From Opitutales bacterium (GTDB lineage Bacteria; Verrucomicrobiota; Verrucomicrobiia; Opitutales; UBA2995): 64,000 nt of DNA. Shown one piece after another: positions 1-8,940 of this stretch. The translations under genes were made by a program, and so were the position numbers. The stretch lies in contig JAJDZZ010000045.1 in NCBI GenBank assembly GCA_022824405.1, forward strand, positions 124,001 to 188,000. Direction: 5' to 3'. How positions within the stretch are numbered: the stretch's first letter is position 1; every line of letters begins with the position of its first letter. Under the pieces are notes generated by a model. It had not been told where the DNA came from, made no database searches, and saw nothing but the letters and a program-made list of their open reading frames with translations.

Positions 1-1304
1 TCCTGGATTTTATTCATCTCCTGGGCGAACGATTCCCAGTTCCAATAACCCATGGAAAGGGCGATAGCCCGTTGGTCTTCTTTGTCCTCCGGGAGAAGGT
101 GGGTTTGCCGTTCCTCCCGCATTTGCAGGCGGTTTTCCACCGCGCGCAGGAAAAGGTAGGCTTTGCGCAGAAAGTTGACCTGGGAACTGTCCAGTATACC
201 GTATAGTTCCAATTTTTCCAGGGTCTCCAAGGTGTTATGCGATTGTAAAAATGGATTTTTCCCGGCGGAAAGAAATTGGTGCCCCTGCAGGAAAAACGCG
301 ATTTCGCGGATGCCCCCCCGTCCGTTTTTCACATGCAGATCCATTTGGGCGGATCCCACGATTTCCTTTTCCGTGCGGGCCTTCAGCGTGGAGATTTCCT
401 GAAGGATGAGCGGGGAGGGGGACCGGGGGTAACGAAAGGGGTTCAGGGCCTCCAGGAGTTCCTGGCCCAGTCCCTTGTCTCCGGCCACGGGTCTCGCCCG
501 CATCCAGGCCAGGCGTTCCCAAGTTTGTCCGGCCTGGTAATAGTAGTTTTCAATAGCTTGAAAGGAAGGCGCAATGGGACTTTTTTCTCCGTGGGGCCGC
601 AGGCGAAGATCCACGTTGAACAAAAACCCTTCCCTGGTCCTCTTGATGAGGAAAGAGGTGGCCGTTTGTGCCACCTTGCCGTAGAATTCGCCGATGCTTC
701 TGGAAGTGGTCCGGTTCCCTTTACGGCAATAGCCGTTGCCTTCGTAGAAATAAATGAGGTCGATATCGGAGCAAAAGTTGAGTTCATCCGCTCCCAGCTT
801 ACCCATGGCCAGGACGCACCCGGTCGCCTCGCGGTCGGTTTCCTCGTTCCAGGGGATACCCCAACGGTCTCGCCAGCGAGTAAGGGCCAGGTTATAGCAG
901 ATCTCGGTGCACATTTCTGCCAAAAGGGTCATTTCCTTGAAGGAATTTTCCGTTTTGGAGAAGCCGTGGATCTCCCTGTAGGCCACGCGCAAGCTGATTT
1001 TGCGGCGAAATTTCCGCAAGGCTTCGAGGTATGAGTTGGGTTCCTTCTCCCCGGCGGGCAGATTAAAGGAGGCCCATTCGGTTTTCAGGGCATGGCCCCC
1101 GAAATTCTCAAACAGGTTTTCTTCCTTTTCCAGCCAGGGGATGTAATCGGGATAAACCAGCAGGGTTTGCTTGTAAATCGGGCAAAAAGCGGTAAAAATT
1201 TCCAGGCGTTTCCAGGTTTCCCAGGACCACGAATCCGGATCTCCGCCTTCGAGCTTTTGAGCTTGGTCCCATTGGTGCAAAAGACTGTCTCTAAAACTGG
1301 GCAA
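1..1304 (-). CDS. glnE: Glutamine synthetase adenylyltransferase/deadenylylase GlnE, N-terminal part (truncated by window edge)
   Basis: GlnE adenylylates and deadenylylates glutamine synthetase in nitrogen control. On the minus strand an open frame of about 434 codons runs off the left edge. The first nucleotidyltransferase signature, GKLGADELNFCSDIDLIY, lies near residue 168, followed by NVDLRLRPHG near residue 230; both match the N-terminal (deadenylylating) domain, which usually sits in the first half of a protein of about 950 residues. The frame follows directly after the rhomboid stop codon (1317-1319, same frame), and no ATG occurs before the catalytic motif, so the start must be non-ATG. 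TTG at 1302-1304 is my choice; TTG at 1278-1280 is the alternative. No strong Shine-Dalgarno sequence is seen for either. Confidence 0.85.
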   Translation of the reverse strand, partial: MPSFRDSLLHQWDQAQKLEGGDPDSWSWETWKRLEIFTAFCPIYKQTLLVYPDYIPWLEKEENLFENFGGHALKTEWASFNLPAGEKEPNSYLEALRKFRRKISLRVAYREIHGFSKTENSFKEMTLLAEMCTEICYNLALTRWRDRWGIPWNEETDREATGCVLAMGKLGADELNFCSDIDLIYFYEGNGYCRKGNRTTSRSIGEFYGKVAQTATSFLIKRTREGFLFNVDLRLRPHGEKSPIAPSFQAIENYYYQAGQTWERLAWMRARPVAGDKGLGQELLEALNPFRYPRSPSPLILQEISTLKARTEKEIVGSAQMDLHVKNGRGGIREIAFFLQGHQFLSAGKNPFLQSHNTLETLEKLELYGILDSSQVNFLRKAYLFLRAVENRLQMREERQTHLLPEDKEDQRAIALSMGYWNWESFAQEMNKIQ

Positions 1305-1316
1305 AGGGAAACAGGG

Positions 1317-2210
1317 TTAGCGGTTAAGGAGTTCTTTAGCCTTATCCAACGTTTTCTTCTCCTCTTCCGAAAGCGATGCGAATCCCTGGGCGTTTATTTT
1401 GTCCAGGATGCGGTCCACTTCACTTTGCAACTCCTTTCGGTCGGAAAATTTGATGCGAAAGCGGCCGCTTCCGGCTCGTTTGGTTTTTTTATCGGTGATC
1501 CATTTGGGAGGAGATGCATCAACTGACGGCAGCCCGAAGTTGAAGTTTCGGGGCAGGACATATTTGAAAAACAACCAACCTCCCAACATTCCGCCAAGGT
1601 GCGCTGAATGAGCTATGGGGCTGGTGGTTTGTCGGAAGAGGGGAAGTTCGCCGAAGAGCAGGCCGATGGCATCGATGGCCAACACGATCAAAACCAGATT
1701 TCTGGGAGTGATCCGTACGGGCAGGAAGAAATACAAGAGGAACTGCAAGGGTTGATTGGGGTAGAGCAGGGCAAAGGTGACCAGAAGGCCGGAAACCCCT
1801 GCCGAAGCTCCCATGAGCAAGGCAGCATCCCCCCGCCAGCTATTGACCGCCAGCCAGGTTACCCCCCCAAGCAGAACCGAAATCCCGTAAAGGGTGAAAA
1901 ACCGGCTGGCCCCGAGTTGGTCATGCAAGACCTTCCCGAGCCAGTAAAGCATCAGGCAATTGAAGAGAATGTGAAAAAAGTTGGCGTGGAGAAAGCCGTA
2001 GGTGAGCAAGGGCCAAACACGGCCATCGGAAAGGGCGGAGGAAGACAGGCTGAAGACAAGGTCGAAATGGGGCTTGGCCCAAGGTTGTCGGAAAATAATT
2101 TGCAGGAGGTAGACCCCGGCAATACTTCCCAGCAGGAAGTAGAGCGGCTTGTAGGGATTGGGGCGGGAGACGGGCTCTTGCTCTCGCATGTATGGCCGAT
2201 CGTATAACAT
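1317..2210 (-). CDS. Rhomboid family intramembrane serine protease
   Basis: A 297-residue multi-spanning membrane protein of the rhomboid family, which cleaves transmembrane substrates inside the lipid bilayer. The nucleophile motif GASAGVSG (Ser about 136) and the paired HSAHLGG histidine (about 204) are both present, so it should be catalytic. Hydrophobic segments cover roughly residues 22-40, 80-95, 105-123, 130-150, 170-188 and 205-217. A soluble C-terminal tail (about 245-297) ends in a charged helical segment, LSEEEKKTLDKAKELL, which I associate with Verrucomicrobial rhomboids. ATG 2210 is used; ATG 2189 is also possible. It lies just upstream of glnE on the same strand and is probably co-transcribed with it. 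The substrate is unknown. Confidence 0.85.
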   Translation of the reverse strand: MLYDRPYMREQEPVSRPNPYKPLYFLLGSIAGVYLLQIIFRQPWAKPHFDLVFSLSSSALSDGRVWPLLTYGFLHANFFHILFNCLMLYWLGKVLHDQLGASRFFTLYGISVLLGGVTWLAVNSWRGDAALLMGASAGVSGLLVTFALLYPNQPLQFLLYFFLPVRITPRNLVLIVLAIDAIGLLFGELPLFRQTTSPIAHSAHLGGMLGGWLFFKYVLPRNFNFGLPSVDASPPKWITDKKTKRAGSGRFRIKFSDRKELQSEVDRILDKINAQGFASLSEEEKKTLDKAKELLNR

Positions 2211-2317
2211 GATTTCTCAGCGGGATGCGGCTCCCATTCATCAGGGGGAATGCCAGCCCGATTCAGGCAAAGCTACCGTTGTACTTTGTAAAGCAAAGCG
2301 CAATCTTTTCGGCAGCT

Positions 2318-2387
2318 CAATTTTGAAATTGCCCGAACCCCGACCCGGATTGGGGTCCATATCGCACTTGACAGCAATTTGTAATTG
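2318..2387. promoter_or_regulatory. Two short palindromes in the divergent promoter region (CAATTTTGAAATTG and CAATTTGTAATTG)
   Basis: The 195-base gap between the rhomboid gene (minus) and the ferredoxin gene (plus) must hold two divergent promoters. It contains two similar inverted repeats: CAATTT/AAATTG at 2318-2331 and CAATT/AATTG at 2375-2387. A TTGACA box at 2368-2373 touches the second one. No convincing -10 box follows at the usual spacing. The pair could be operator half-sites for one dimeric regulator; this is inference. Confidence 0.3.
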
Positions 2388-2405
2388 GTAAGGGTGGCTT
2401 TGATT

Positions 2406-2636
2406 ATGCCTGATCCAGACGCCAAGTGGCCGGAAAACGTCGGAGGCAAATTCTACGTGGATGACCAGTGCATCGACTGTGATTTATGTCGAGAAATCGC
2501 GCCCGCCTTCTTCATGCGCAACGAAGACGGCGGCTATTCCTACGTTTACAAGCAGCCCGAGGATCAGGATGGAAAGGATGAGTGCCTGGAGGCCCTGGAA
2601 GGATGCCCCGTTGAAGCCATAGGGGACGACGGTTAG
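2406..2636 (+). CDS. Small [4Fe-4S] ferredoxin
   Basis: A small acidic single-cluster ferredoxin of 76 residues, a soluble one-electron carrier. Three closely spaced cysteines (CIDCDLC, about residues 22-28) and a distal CPVEAI cysteine ligate one [4Fe-4S] cluster, as in Bacillus/Pyrococcus-type ferredoxins; a further cysteine (CLEALEGC) precedes the last ligand. An in-frame upstream start at 2385 would add seven residues, but AAGGGTGG spaced about 8 bases ahead of ATG 2406 favours the shorter form. It is first in a tight run with two exbD genes and argH (8-base gap to the next gene). The electron partners are not evident. Confidence 0.88.
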   Translation: MPDPDAKWPENVGGKFYVDDQCIDCDLCREIAPAFFMRNEDGGYSYVYKQPEDQDGKDECLEALEGCPVEAIGDDG

Positions 2637-2644
2637 TACTTGGG

Positions 2645-3061
2645 ATGGTAAAGCGGAGAAAAAGACCCCAACCGGAGGAAGCATTTCAAATGGCGCCCAT
2701 GATCGACATGGTCTTTTTGCTGTTGGTTTTTTTCATGTGCGTGAGTTCTTTGGCCCGATTGGATAAGGGCGTCGAGGTCGAACTTCCCCAGTCTCACGAA
2801 AGTGAAGTGCCCTCTGAGGTATCGGACAGGGGCATCGTTTCGGTGGAGGGAGACGGTTCCGTTTACCTCGGCGGGGAGCGGGTGGAGTTGGAGGTGTTGA
2901 AAACCCGTTTAGGAGGGGCCATCGAGACCAACCCCCGATTGCAAATTGTGGTGCGGGCGGATGGGACCGCTCCCTTCCTCGAAATCAGGAAAGTCCTGAA
3001 AGCCTGTGCCGAAGTCGGCGCCTATGAGGTCATTTACGCAACCTATGAGGCAAGTGGCTGA
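2645..3061 (+). CDS. exbD: ExbD/TolR-family biopolymer transport protein (first copy)
   Basis: A 138-residue inner-membrane protein with the ExbD plan: a short basic cytoplasmic N-terminus, one transmembrane helix (about residues 20-38), and a periplasmic domain of about 95 residues. The helix starts with MIDMVFLLLVFF, which carries the conserved membrane aspartate used for proton-motive-force coupling in ExbB/ExbD and TolQ/TolR complexes. It is followed after three bases by a second, different exbD. No exbB/tolQ or tonB is in the window, so the channel partner must be encoded elsewhere. The gene is clear; whether it serves a TonB-like or Tol-like system is unknown. Confidence 0.88.
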   Translation: MVKRRKRPQPEEAFQMAPMIDMVFLLLVFFMCVSSLARLDKGVEVELPQSHESEVPSEVSDRGIVSVEGDGSVYLGGERVELEVLKTRLGGAIETNPRLQIVVRADGTAPFLEIRKVLKACAEVGAYEVIYATYEASG

Positions 3062-3064
3062 TAT

Positions 3065-3505
3065 ATGATCCGGCGAAAAAAGAAACCGGAGACCAACCCA
3101 TCGATCCCCATCGCACCGATGATAGACGTGGTCTTTCTCTTGCTCCTCTATTACTTGGTGACCTCCACCCTGGAAAAACAGGAGGCGGACATTTCCTTTC
3201 AATTGCCCGGTGTGGTTGAACAATCCGATCCGTTGGAGATGCCGGATGAGCAAATTGTGGAGATTGACAACGAGGGCCAGGTGGTGGTCAATGAATACGC
3301 CTACGATTCGCCGGGTTCCCCTCGGTTCCTCGAACTTACGGCTATGCTCACCCGCTTCAAGCAGGCCAGCGATGCTAACAAGGTCGAAGCCTTGGTGACC
3401 CTGGCGCCCAGTGACGAAACGTCGCACCAGATTATCGTGCGGGTAATGGACGCCTGTTCGAAAGCGGGTATCAAGGGCATCAATTTCTCCGTAACCGATG
3501 AGTGA
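3065..3505 (+). CDS. exbD: ExbD/TolR-family biopolymer transport protein (second copy)
   Basis: A 146-residue ExbD homologue with basic N-terminus MIRRKKKPE, one transmembrane helix containing the conserved aspartate in [14 protein letters not shown], and a periplasmic C-terminal domain. It is diverged from the preceding copy, so the pair may form a hetero-dimer, as proposed for other systems with two tandem exbD genes. Its last eight bases overlap the start of argH, which indicates translational coupling with an enzyme of unrelated function; this probably reflects operon packing only. Confidence 0.88.
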   Translation: MIRRKKKPETNPSIPIAPMIDVVFLLLLYYLVTSTLEKQEADISFQLPGVVEQSDPLEMPDEQIVEIDNEGQVVVNEYAYDSPGSPRFLELTAMLTRFKQASDANKVEALVTLAPSDETSHQIIVRVMDACSKAGIKGINFSVTDE

Positions 3506-4913
3506 AACTTCCAAACAGCCCACTTGGGGAGGCCGGTTTTCCGAGGAACAGGCCGAGGTGATGTTGCGTTTCAGCGAATCGGTTTCCTTCGACAGGCGGC
3601 TCGCCCCCTACGATCTGGAATGCAGCCGGGCTCATGCTGCCATGCTTTGTCATGTCGGGTTGATTTCCCAGGATGAAAAAACGGCCATCCACGGTGGGCT
3701 CGATACCCTGGCCGAGGAGATGCGGAAGGGTCGTTTTACCTGGTCCGAATCCTTGGAGGACGTCCACATGAATATCGAACGGGCCCTCATCGAGCGGGTT
3801 CCCGAAGCGGCGAAACTTCACGCCGGAAGGTCGCGCAACGATCAGGTGGCCACCGATGTCCGGTTATTTGTCAAAGCTCAGTCCCGTGAGATAACGGCCG
3901 CCCTCCGGGCCGTCATGAAGGTCCTTTTGGATCGAGCGGAAAGGGATGGGCAGGTATTCCTCCCCGGTTACACCCATTTGCAGCGGGCCCAGCCCGTGAG
4001 TTTGGGTCATCACCTGTTGGCCTACGTCGAGATGCTGGGACGGGACCTGAGTCGAATGAATTTCGTGGCGGACCAAGCCAACCGGTGCCCCTTGGGATCG
4101 GGAGCGTTGGCTGGAACCACCTTGCCCATCGACCGGGAATTTACGGCGAGGTTTCTGGGCTTCGTCGATGCCGGGGGCGAGCCGAGGTTGACACGGAACA
4201 GTATGGATGCGGTAAGCGACCGCGATTGGATACTGGATACGGTTTACGCCTGCACCATGATCGGGCTTCATTTGTCGCGTTTGGCGGAAGATTTGATTTT
4301 GTGGTGCAGCAGCGAATTCGGATTCGTCAAACTGCCCCAATCCTTTTCTACGGGGTCTTCCCTGATGCCGCAGAAAATGAACCCGGATGCGATGGAACTG
4401 GTGCGGGGCAAGTCCGGGCGGATGGTGGGAGATTTGCAAACCCTGTTGACCCTGGTAAAGGGCTTGCCCCTAACCTATAATCGCGATCTTCAGGAAGATA
4501 AACTCCCTCTGTTTGACGCCTGCGACCAGGCGGTCCTTTCCCTGCAGGTGGTGCAAGGGGTGTTGCGGGGGATGGAGGTTAACGCGGAGAGGTGCGCTTC
4601 GGCCGTGTCCGATCCCGTCCTGCTCGCCACGGACGTGGTCGATTACCTGGTGGGCAAGGGTGTCCCTTTCCGCAAGGCCCACCAAGCCGTCGGGGCCTTG
4701 GTGGCCCGGTGCGAGGAATTGGGGGTAGGGCTGAACGAAATATCCCTGGGGGAGGCAAAGAAAATAGAGGCCGGTTTCGGTGAAGACTGGGTCGAAGTAT
4801 TGGATATCGGAAAGGCCATGGCGGCCCGGGAACGCCCGGGTATGCCGGGACCGAAACAAGTGGGGAAGCAAATCCGGTTCTGGCGGGCTTTCCTCGGCCA
4901 GGGAACGGCTTAA
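3498..4913 (+). CDS. argH: Argininosuccinate lyase
   Basis: Cleaves argininosuccinate to arginine and fumarate, the last step of arginine synthesis, in the cytoplasm. The 471-residue length is normal for the fumarase/aspartase superfamily. The signature loop [12 protein letters not shown] (about residues 288-299) is intact and carries the catalytic serine region. [13 protein letters not shown] (about 110-122) and [11 protein letters not shown] (about 158-168) match the other two conserved substrate-binding regions. The start overlaps the upstream exbD by eight bases. It converges with the DUF255 gene, leaving only 12 bases between stops and no visible terminator hairpin. Confidence 0.97.
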   Translation: MSETSKQPTWGGRFSEEQAEVMLRFSESVSFDRRLAPYDLECSRAHAAMLCHVGLISQDEKTAIHGGLDTLAEEMRKGRFTWSESLEDVHMNIERALIERVPEAAKLHAGRSRNDQVATDVRLFVKAQSREITAALRAVMKVLLDRAERDGQVFLPGYTHLQRAQPVSLGHHLLAYVEMLGRDLSRMNFVADQANRCPLGSGALAGTTLPIDREFTARFLGFVDAGGEPRLTRNSMDAVSDRDWILDTVYACTMIGLHLSRLAEDLILWCSSEFGFVKLPQSFSTGSSLMPQKMNPDAMELVRGKSGRMVGDLQTLLTLVKGLPLTYNRDLQEDKLPLFDACDQAVLSLQVVQGVLRGMEVNAERCASAVSDPVLLATDVVDYLVGKGVPFRKAHQAVGALVARCEELGVGLNEISLGEAKKIEAGFGEDWVEVLDIGKAMAARERPGMPGPKQVGKQIRFWRAFLGQGTA

Positions 4914-4925
4914 GGGATCATCGTC

Positions 4926-6932
4926 TTATTGAAACATGACTTCCGGTTTGTCCACCGGGAGGAGGCACACGGGGCCGATGCAACGCTGGTAGCCAGGCGG
5001 TTGCCCCGGCTCATTTGAAAGCAGGCAAAACCGTTTTACCCAGGGTTGTTGGCGAAGAACGGCGGCCAGGTCGTCCAGGTTGGCCACGTCTTTGGCTTTG
5101 AGGACCTCGATACCGTTACTCTCTGCCACGAGCCCTCCCAAGGCGTGAGGAATCCCGTTCGGGTTTCTTGCTATGGAACCCGAATAAGCTTGGCGATGTT
5201 CCTGAAAGGCTTCCCGGTAAGCGGGTTCCAGTGTCAAAAAATAGAGGCTGCCGAGCACGTGAAGCATGGATGCGTTGCCCGAGGGAATGGCTCCATCCCA
5301 CCACTCCTTTTTGCGGGTGATCAGGCTTTCATGATCGTGGGAGGTAAAAAAGAAGCCCACCGCCTCGGGGTCTTTGAAATGGGTCATCGTCGCCTTGGTT
5401 ATGGCCTCGCAACGCTTCAGGTAGCGTTTGGACCGGCCCGGTTGGAAGATATCCGCGTAGGCTGCGATGGCGAGCAGGGCCTCTGCGAAAAAGGCGTAAT
5501 CGTCCAGGTAAGCATTGACGGACCCCGCATTGTAATAGACCGAGTAAAGCCGGTTGTCGGGGGTGCGCGCGTTGTTCCAAATGAAATCTGCCGCGGTGCA
5601 GGCGGCGTCGAAAAGATCGGGCCGGTCCAGGGCGAATCCCGCTTCCGCCAAGCCGCGAATCATCAGGCTGTTCCAGGAGGTAAGTTGCTTTTTGTCCAAA
5701 CCGGGAGGGATGCGGCCCTTTCGATGCCGGAACAGTTTGGCCCGGGCCGGAGCCAGGGATTGGCGGATGCCAAAATCGCTTTCGGTCAGGGCGGGATTGG
5801 AAAACCCGTGTTCAAAGTTGCCGGCCTGGGTGATGTTGTAGGCTTGGCAAAAACGCTTGCCTTCCTCTTCGCCCAGAACTTCCACAATTTCTTCCGGTTT
5901 CCAGACGTAAAATTTGCCTTCCTCCCCTTCGCTGTCCGCGTCAAAAGCGGAGTAGAAACCCCCATTTTCGGAACGCATCTCGCGCAAGGCCCAGGCCGCC
6001 GTTTCCTCTACCACGGCCCGGTAAAGGGGTTTTTTATAGGTCAGCCAGGCCCGGCTGTAGGTATCCAGGAGGAGTCCGTTGTCGTAAAGCATCTTTTCGA
6101 AATGCGGAATGAGCCAATAGCGGTCCACGCTGTAGCGGGCGAAACCGCCCCCGATCTGATCGAACAGACCGCCTTGGGCCATGCCCGTGAGGGTGGTTTC
6201 CATAATGGCGTCGATTCGGTCTATGGCGGGATTGACGGAGGTGTCCTTTTTGGAAATTTCCCGCCAACCCTGACGCACCTGGATCAGGTAGTTGAGGGCC
6301 ATGGAGGGGGGGAATTTAGGGGCCGCGCCGAAGCCGCCGAAGGCGTCGTCGTGACGCCGCGTAAACTCGCGGCTGGTATTCAGCAACACATTGCCGTCGA
6401 TGGGGCCCTCGGCGGAGGTGAGGGGGGCGTTGGATGCATCCAGGTTCCTGACGATATTTTCGGCATTCTCTTCCAGTTGGTCGCGGTTGCGTTTAAAAAA
6501 TTCGGATACCCGGATGAGAACCTGGGGCCAGGGAACCATTCCATTTCCCCGATCTTCCGGGGGAAAGTAGGTTCCGCCGAAGAAAGGGCGTCCATCGGGC
6601 AGGCAAAATACGTTGAGGGGCCACCCGCCCCGCTGGGTAATCATCTGAACGGCTTCCATGTAGATCTGGTCCACATCGGGGCGTTCCTCGCGGTCCACTT
6701 TGATGCAGACGAAGTGTTCGTTCATGAGTTGGGCGATGTAGGGGTCTTCAAAGGATTCGTGCTCCATGACGTGGCACCAGTGACAGGAGGAGTATCCGAT
6801 GCTCACCAGTATGGGCTTGTCTTCCGCTTTGGCCTTGGCCAGGGCCTCCTCGCCCCAAGGATACCAATTTACCGGGTTTTCGGCGTGTTGCCGCAGGTAT
6901 AAGCTCTTTTCGTTTGCGAGTTGATTGGGCAT
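4926..6932 (-). CDS. Thioredoxin-domain protein of the DUF255 / YyaL (SSP411, spermatogenesis-associated 20) family
   Basis: A 668-residue protein typical of this family: an N-terminal thioredoxin-like domain followed by an alpha/alpha-barrel that resembles N-acylglucosamine 2-epimerase or unsaturated glucuronyl hydrolase folds. The redox motif CHWCHVM lies near residue 50 inside the family hallmark [34 protein letters not shown] (about 105-121) is equally typical. The barrel region includes [20 protein letters not shown] near residue 325. No signal peptide is seen. The biochemical role of the family is not established. The gene stands alone on the minus strand between convergent argH and divergent mutL. 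Confidence 0.92.
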   Translation of the reverse strand: MPNQLANEKSLYLRQHAENPVNWYPWGEEALAKAKAEDKPILVSIGYSSCHWCHVMEHESFEDPYIAQLMNEHFVCIKVDREERPDVDQIYMEAVQMITQRGGWPLNVFCLPDGRPFFGGTYFPPEDRGNGMVPWPQVLIRVSEFFKRNRDQLEENAENIVRNLDASNAPLTSAEGPIDGNVLLNTSREFTRRHDDAFGGFGAAPKFPPSMALNYLIQVRQGWREISKKDTSVNPAIDRIDAIMETTLTGMAQGGLFDQIGGGFARYSVDRYWLIPHFEKMLYDNGLLLDTYSRAWLTYKKPLYRAVVEETAAWALREMRSENGGFYSAFDADSEGEEGKFYVWKPEEIVEVLGEEEGKRFCQAYNITQAGNFEHGFSNPALTESDFGIRQSLAPARAKLFRHRKGRIPPGLDKKQLTSWNSLMIRGLAEAGFALDRPDLFDAACTAADFIWNNARTPDNRLYSVYYNAGSVNAYLDDYAFFAEALLAIAAYADIFQPGRSKRYLKRCEAITKATMTHFKDPEAVGFFFTSHDHESLITRKKEWWDGAIPSGNASMLHVLGSLYFLTLEPAYREAFQEHRQAYSGSIARNPNGIPHALGGLVAESNGIEVLKAKDVANLDDLAAVLRQQPWVKRFCLLSNEPGQPPGYQRCIGPVCLLPVDKPEVMFQ

Positions 6933-7146
6933 GACGACAGGGGTTCGCCCGCGCTGTCCCAGGGGGAGAGGGCGATGGGGCCGGTGGGCAGGGTTTCGGT
7001 TTAAGTGATTCCGGGAAGTGTTATGACTATTCGCTTCGACCTCAACCCGTTCTTGCCGTTTTGAAGGGGTATTTTTTGCTGGAACAGGAGGCTGGCGGAA
7101 AAAATGCTATAGATCCAGATGACGCACCTTAACCTCTAGTCTCCTC

Positions 7147-8937
7147 ATGGCGCAGATCCGAGTTCTTCCCGACCGCGTAGCCAATCAAATCGCCGCTGGC
7201 GAGGTGATTGAAAGGCCGGTTGCGGTCGTCAAGGAGTTGCTGGAAAACAGCCTCGATGCCGGCGCCACCCGCGTGGAAATAGAATTTTCCAAAGGGGGCC
7301 GTTCTCTAATCAGGATCGAAGACAACGGTTCCGGAATGCAGCCGGACGAAGCTCTGTTGGCTATTGAAAGGCATGCCACCAGTAAGGTGAGGGAGGCGGC
7401 GGATCTCCTCAACATAACCACCTTCGGATTCCGCGGAGAGGCGCTCCCTTCCATTGCCAGTGTTTCCAGGTTTCAGTTGAAAACCAGGCCGCCGCTGTCC
7501 CAAAGCGGAACCGAGTTGTTGATCAACGGAGGGAAACTGATTCACGTGCGCGAATGTGGAATGCCCCAAGGTACCCGAGTGGAAGTCGCCCATCTGTTCA
7601 ACGCGGTTCCGGCCCGCCGAAAATTCCTCAAGACGGATAACACGGAAGCGGCCCACATTATCCACTTGGCCAAAGTTTACGCCATCGCCCATCCCCGGAC
7701 CGGGTTCAGCCTCATGGAAAATGGGCGGATGGTTTTTGATTCCCCTTCCTGCCCATCCCTGAAGGAACGGGTCAGGGAAATTTTCGGTCCCGTGGCGGTG
7801 GAGGATTTGATGGCGGTGGACGCGAAGGACGGGGATTACCGGCTGCGCGGTTTGATCAGCCGGCCGGGGAAGGGCCGGTCCTCGCGGCATGACATGATAA
7901 CCATCGTCAATCGGCGGCCCGTGACCAGCTCCACCCTCAATCAGGCCTTGATAGAATCCTATCACAGCTTTCTTCCGCGCGGGAGGTATCCGCAAGCATT
8001 CCTCTTTCTCGAGCTCGACCCCAAAACGGTGGACGTGAACGTGCATCCATCCAAGCGGGAGGTTCGCTTCCGGGAGGCCGCCCGATTGCGAGGATTTGTC
8101 ATCCGGAGTCTATTGCAAAGCATCCGGCCGGCTGCGGCCCCCGAAGTAGCCGGGTCCAGGGGCACTGCCGCAGCAGCGTTCCCAGAGGCCGGGGATGAGG
8201 GGAAAGCCGCCCGACTTCCCCCCCCTTCTGCGCCGGAAAAAGGAGGAAGGGGTGGGGGAGAACCCGATCCGGCCAGCTACCGGAGGGACGCCCGTGATCC
8301 CACTCCGGCAGGAGCGGCGCCCGATCCGGATTGGAAGGTGAAGTGGCGGTTTTTAGGGCACGCTCAGAAGGGGTTGGCCATTTTTGACTCCCCCAGCGGC
8401 ATCGTCCTCTTGGACCGCCGCGCCGCCCATCAAAGGATCCTGTTCGAGCAATTGGAAAAGCAGTACCGGGACAGCAATGTTCCGGCCCAGCAATTGTTGA
8501 TACCGGTCCCCTTCGAATTGGATGCGCTGGGGTCGGCCGCCTTGCTCGAAAATTTGGATTTCCTGAACGCGAACGGCTTCGAAATAGCGGAGTTCGGGCG
8601 CAATTTCTTCCGGCTCGAAGCCACTCCGGTCTGGACCTCCCCGGAGGAAGGGGAAACGCTGATCAATGACCTTGTCGGGTTGATGAAAGCGGGGACCTTT
8701 AGAAAAAACAAGCCTTTGCAAGCCTTTACGCAACTGGCCCGTCTGGCCTGCCAGCGTTCCGTGCGGCTGGACGATTCCGTCTCGGAAAAAGAGGTGATCG
8801 AACTGGCTAACCGACTAATGCGTTGTAACAACCCGCTTTTGAGCCCCCTGGGCAGACCCACCTACATCGAATTGGGCCGCAATGAATTGGATCGCAGGTT
8901 TTATCGGAATTTGGCCCCTTCCGGCAACCTCTGGTGA
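7147..8937 (+). CDS. mutL: DNA mismatch repair protein MutL (endonuclease motif degraded)
   Basis: Couples MutS mismatch recognition to downstream repair. The N-terminal GHKL ATPase is intact: ENSLDAGAT (about residue 35), DNGSGM (about 59), TFGFRGEALPS (about 94) and GTRVEV. A proline/glycine-rich linker (about 330-400) precedes the C-terminal dimerisation domain. In the C-terminal domain the usual DQHAAxE metal motif reads DRRAAHQR and the CPHGRP motif reads SPLGRP, so the nicking endonuclease found in most non-gamma-proteobacterial MutL proteins appears lost. Length, 596 residues, is normal. glgP follows after only three bases, so the two are probably co-transcribed. Confidence 0.95.
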   Translation: MAQIRVLPDRVANQIAAGEVIERPVAVVKELLENSLDAGATRVEIEFSKGGRSLIRIEDNGSGMQPDEALLAIERHATSKVREAADLLNITTFGFRGEALPSIASVSRFQLKTRPPLSQSGTELLINGGKLIHVRECGMPQGTRVEVAHLFNAVPARRKFLKTDNTEAAHIIHLAKVYAIAHPRTGFSLMENGRMVFDSPSCPSLKERVREIFGPVAVEDLMAVDAKDGDYRLRGLISRPGKGRSSRHDMITIVNRRPVTSSTLNQALIESYHSFLPRGRYPQAFLFLELDPKTVDVNVHPSKREVRFREAARLRGFVIRSLLQSIRPAAAPEVAGSRGTAAAAFPEAGDEGKAARLPPPSAPEKGGRGGGEPDPASYRRDARDPTPAGAAPDPDWKVKWRFLGHAQKGLAIFDSPSGIVLLDRRAAHQRILFEQLEKQYRDSNVPAQQLLIPVPFELDALGSAALLENLDFLNANGFEIAEFGRNFFRLEATPVWTSPEEGETLINDLVGLMKAGTFRKNKPLQAFTQLARLACQRSVRLDDSVSEKEVIELANRLMRCNNPLLSPLGRPTYIELGRNELDRRFYRNLAPSGNLW

Positions 8938-8940
8938 GAT

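Noticed and set aside
5046-6902. A 618-codon open frame on the plus strand
   Set aside because: It lies wholly antisense to the DUF255 gene, has low-complexity shadow composition and no recognisable motif; the minus-strand gene has all family signatures.
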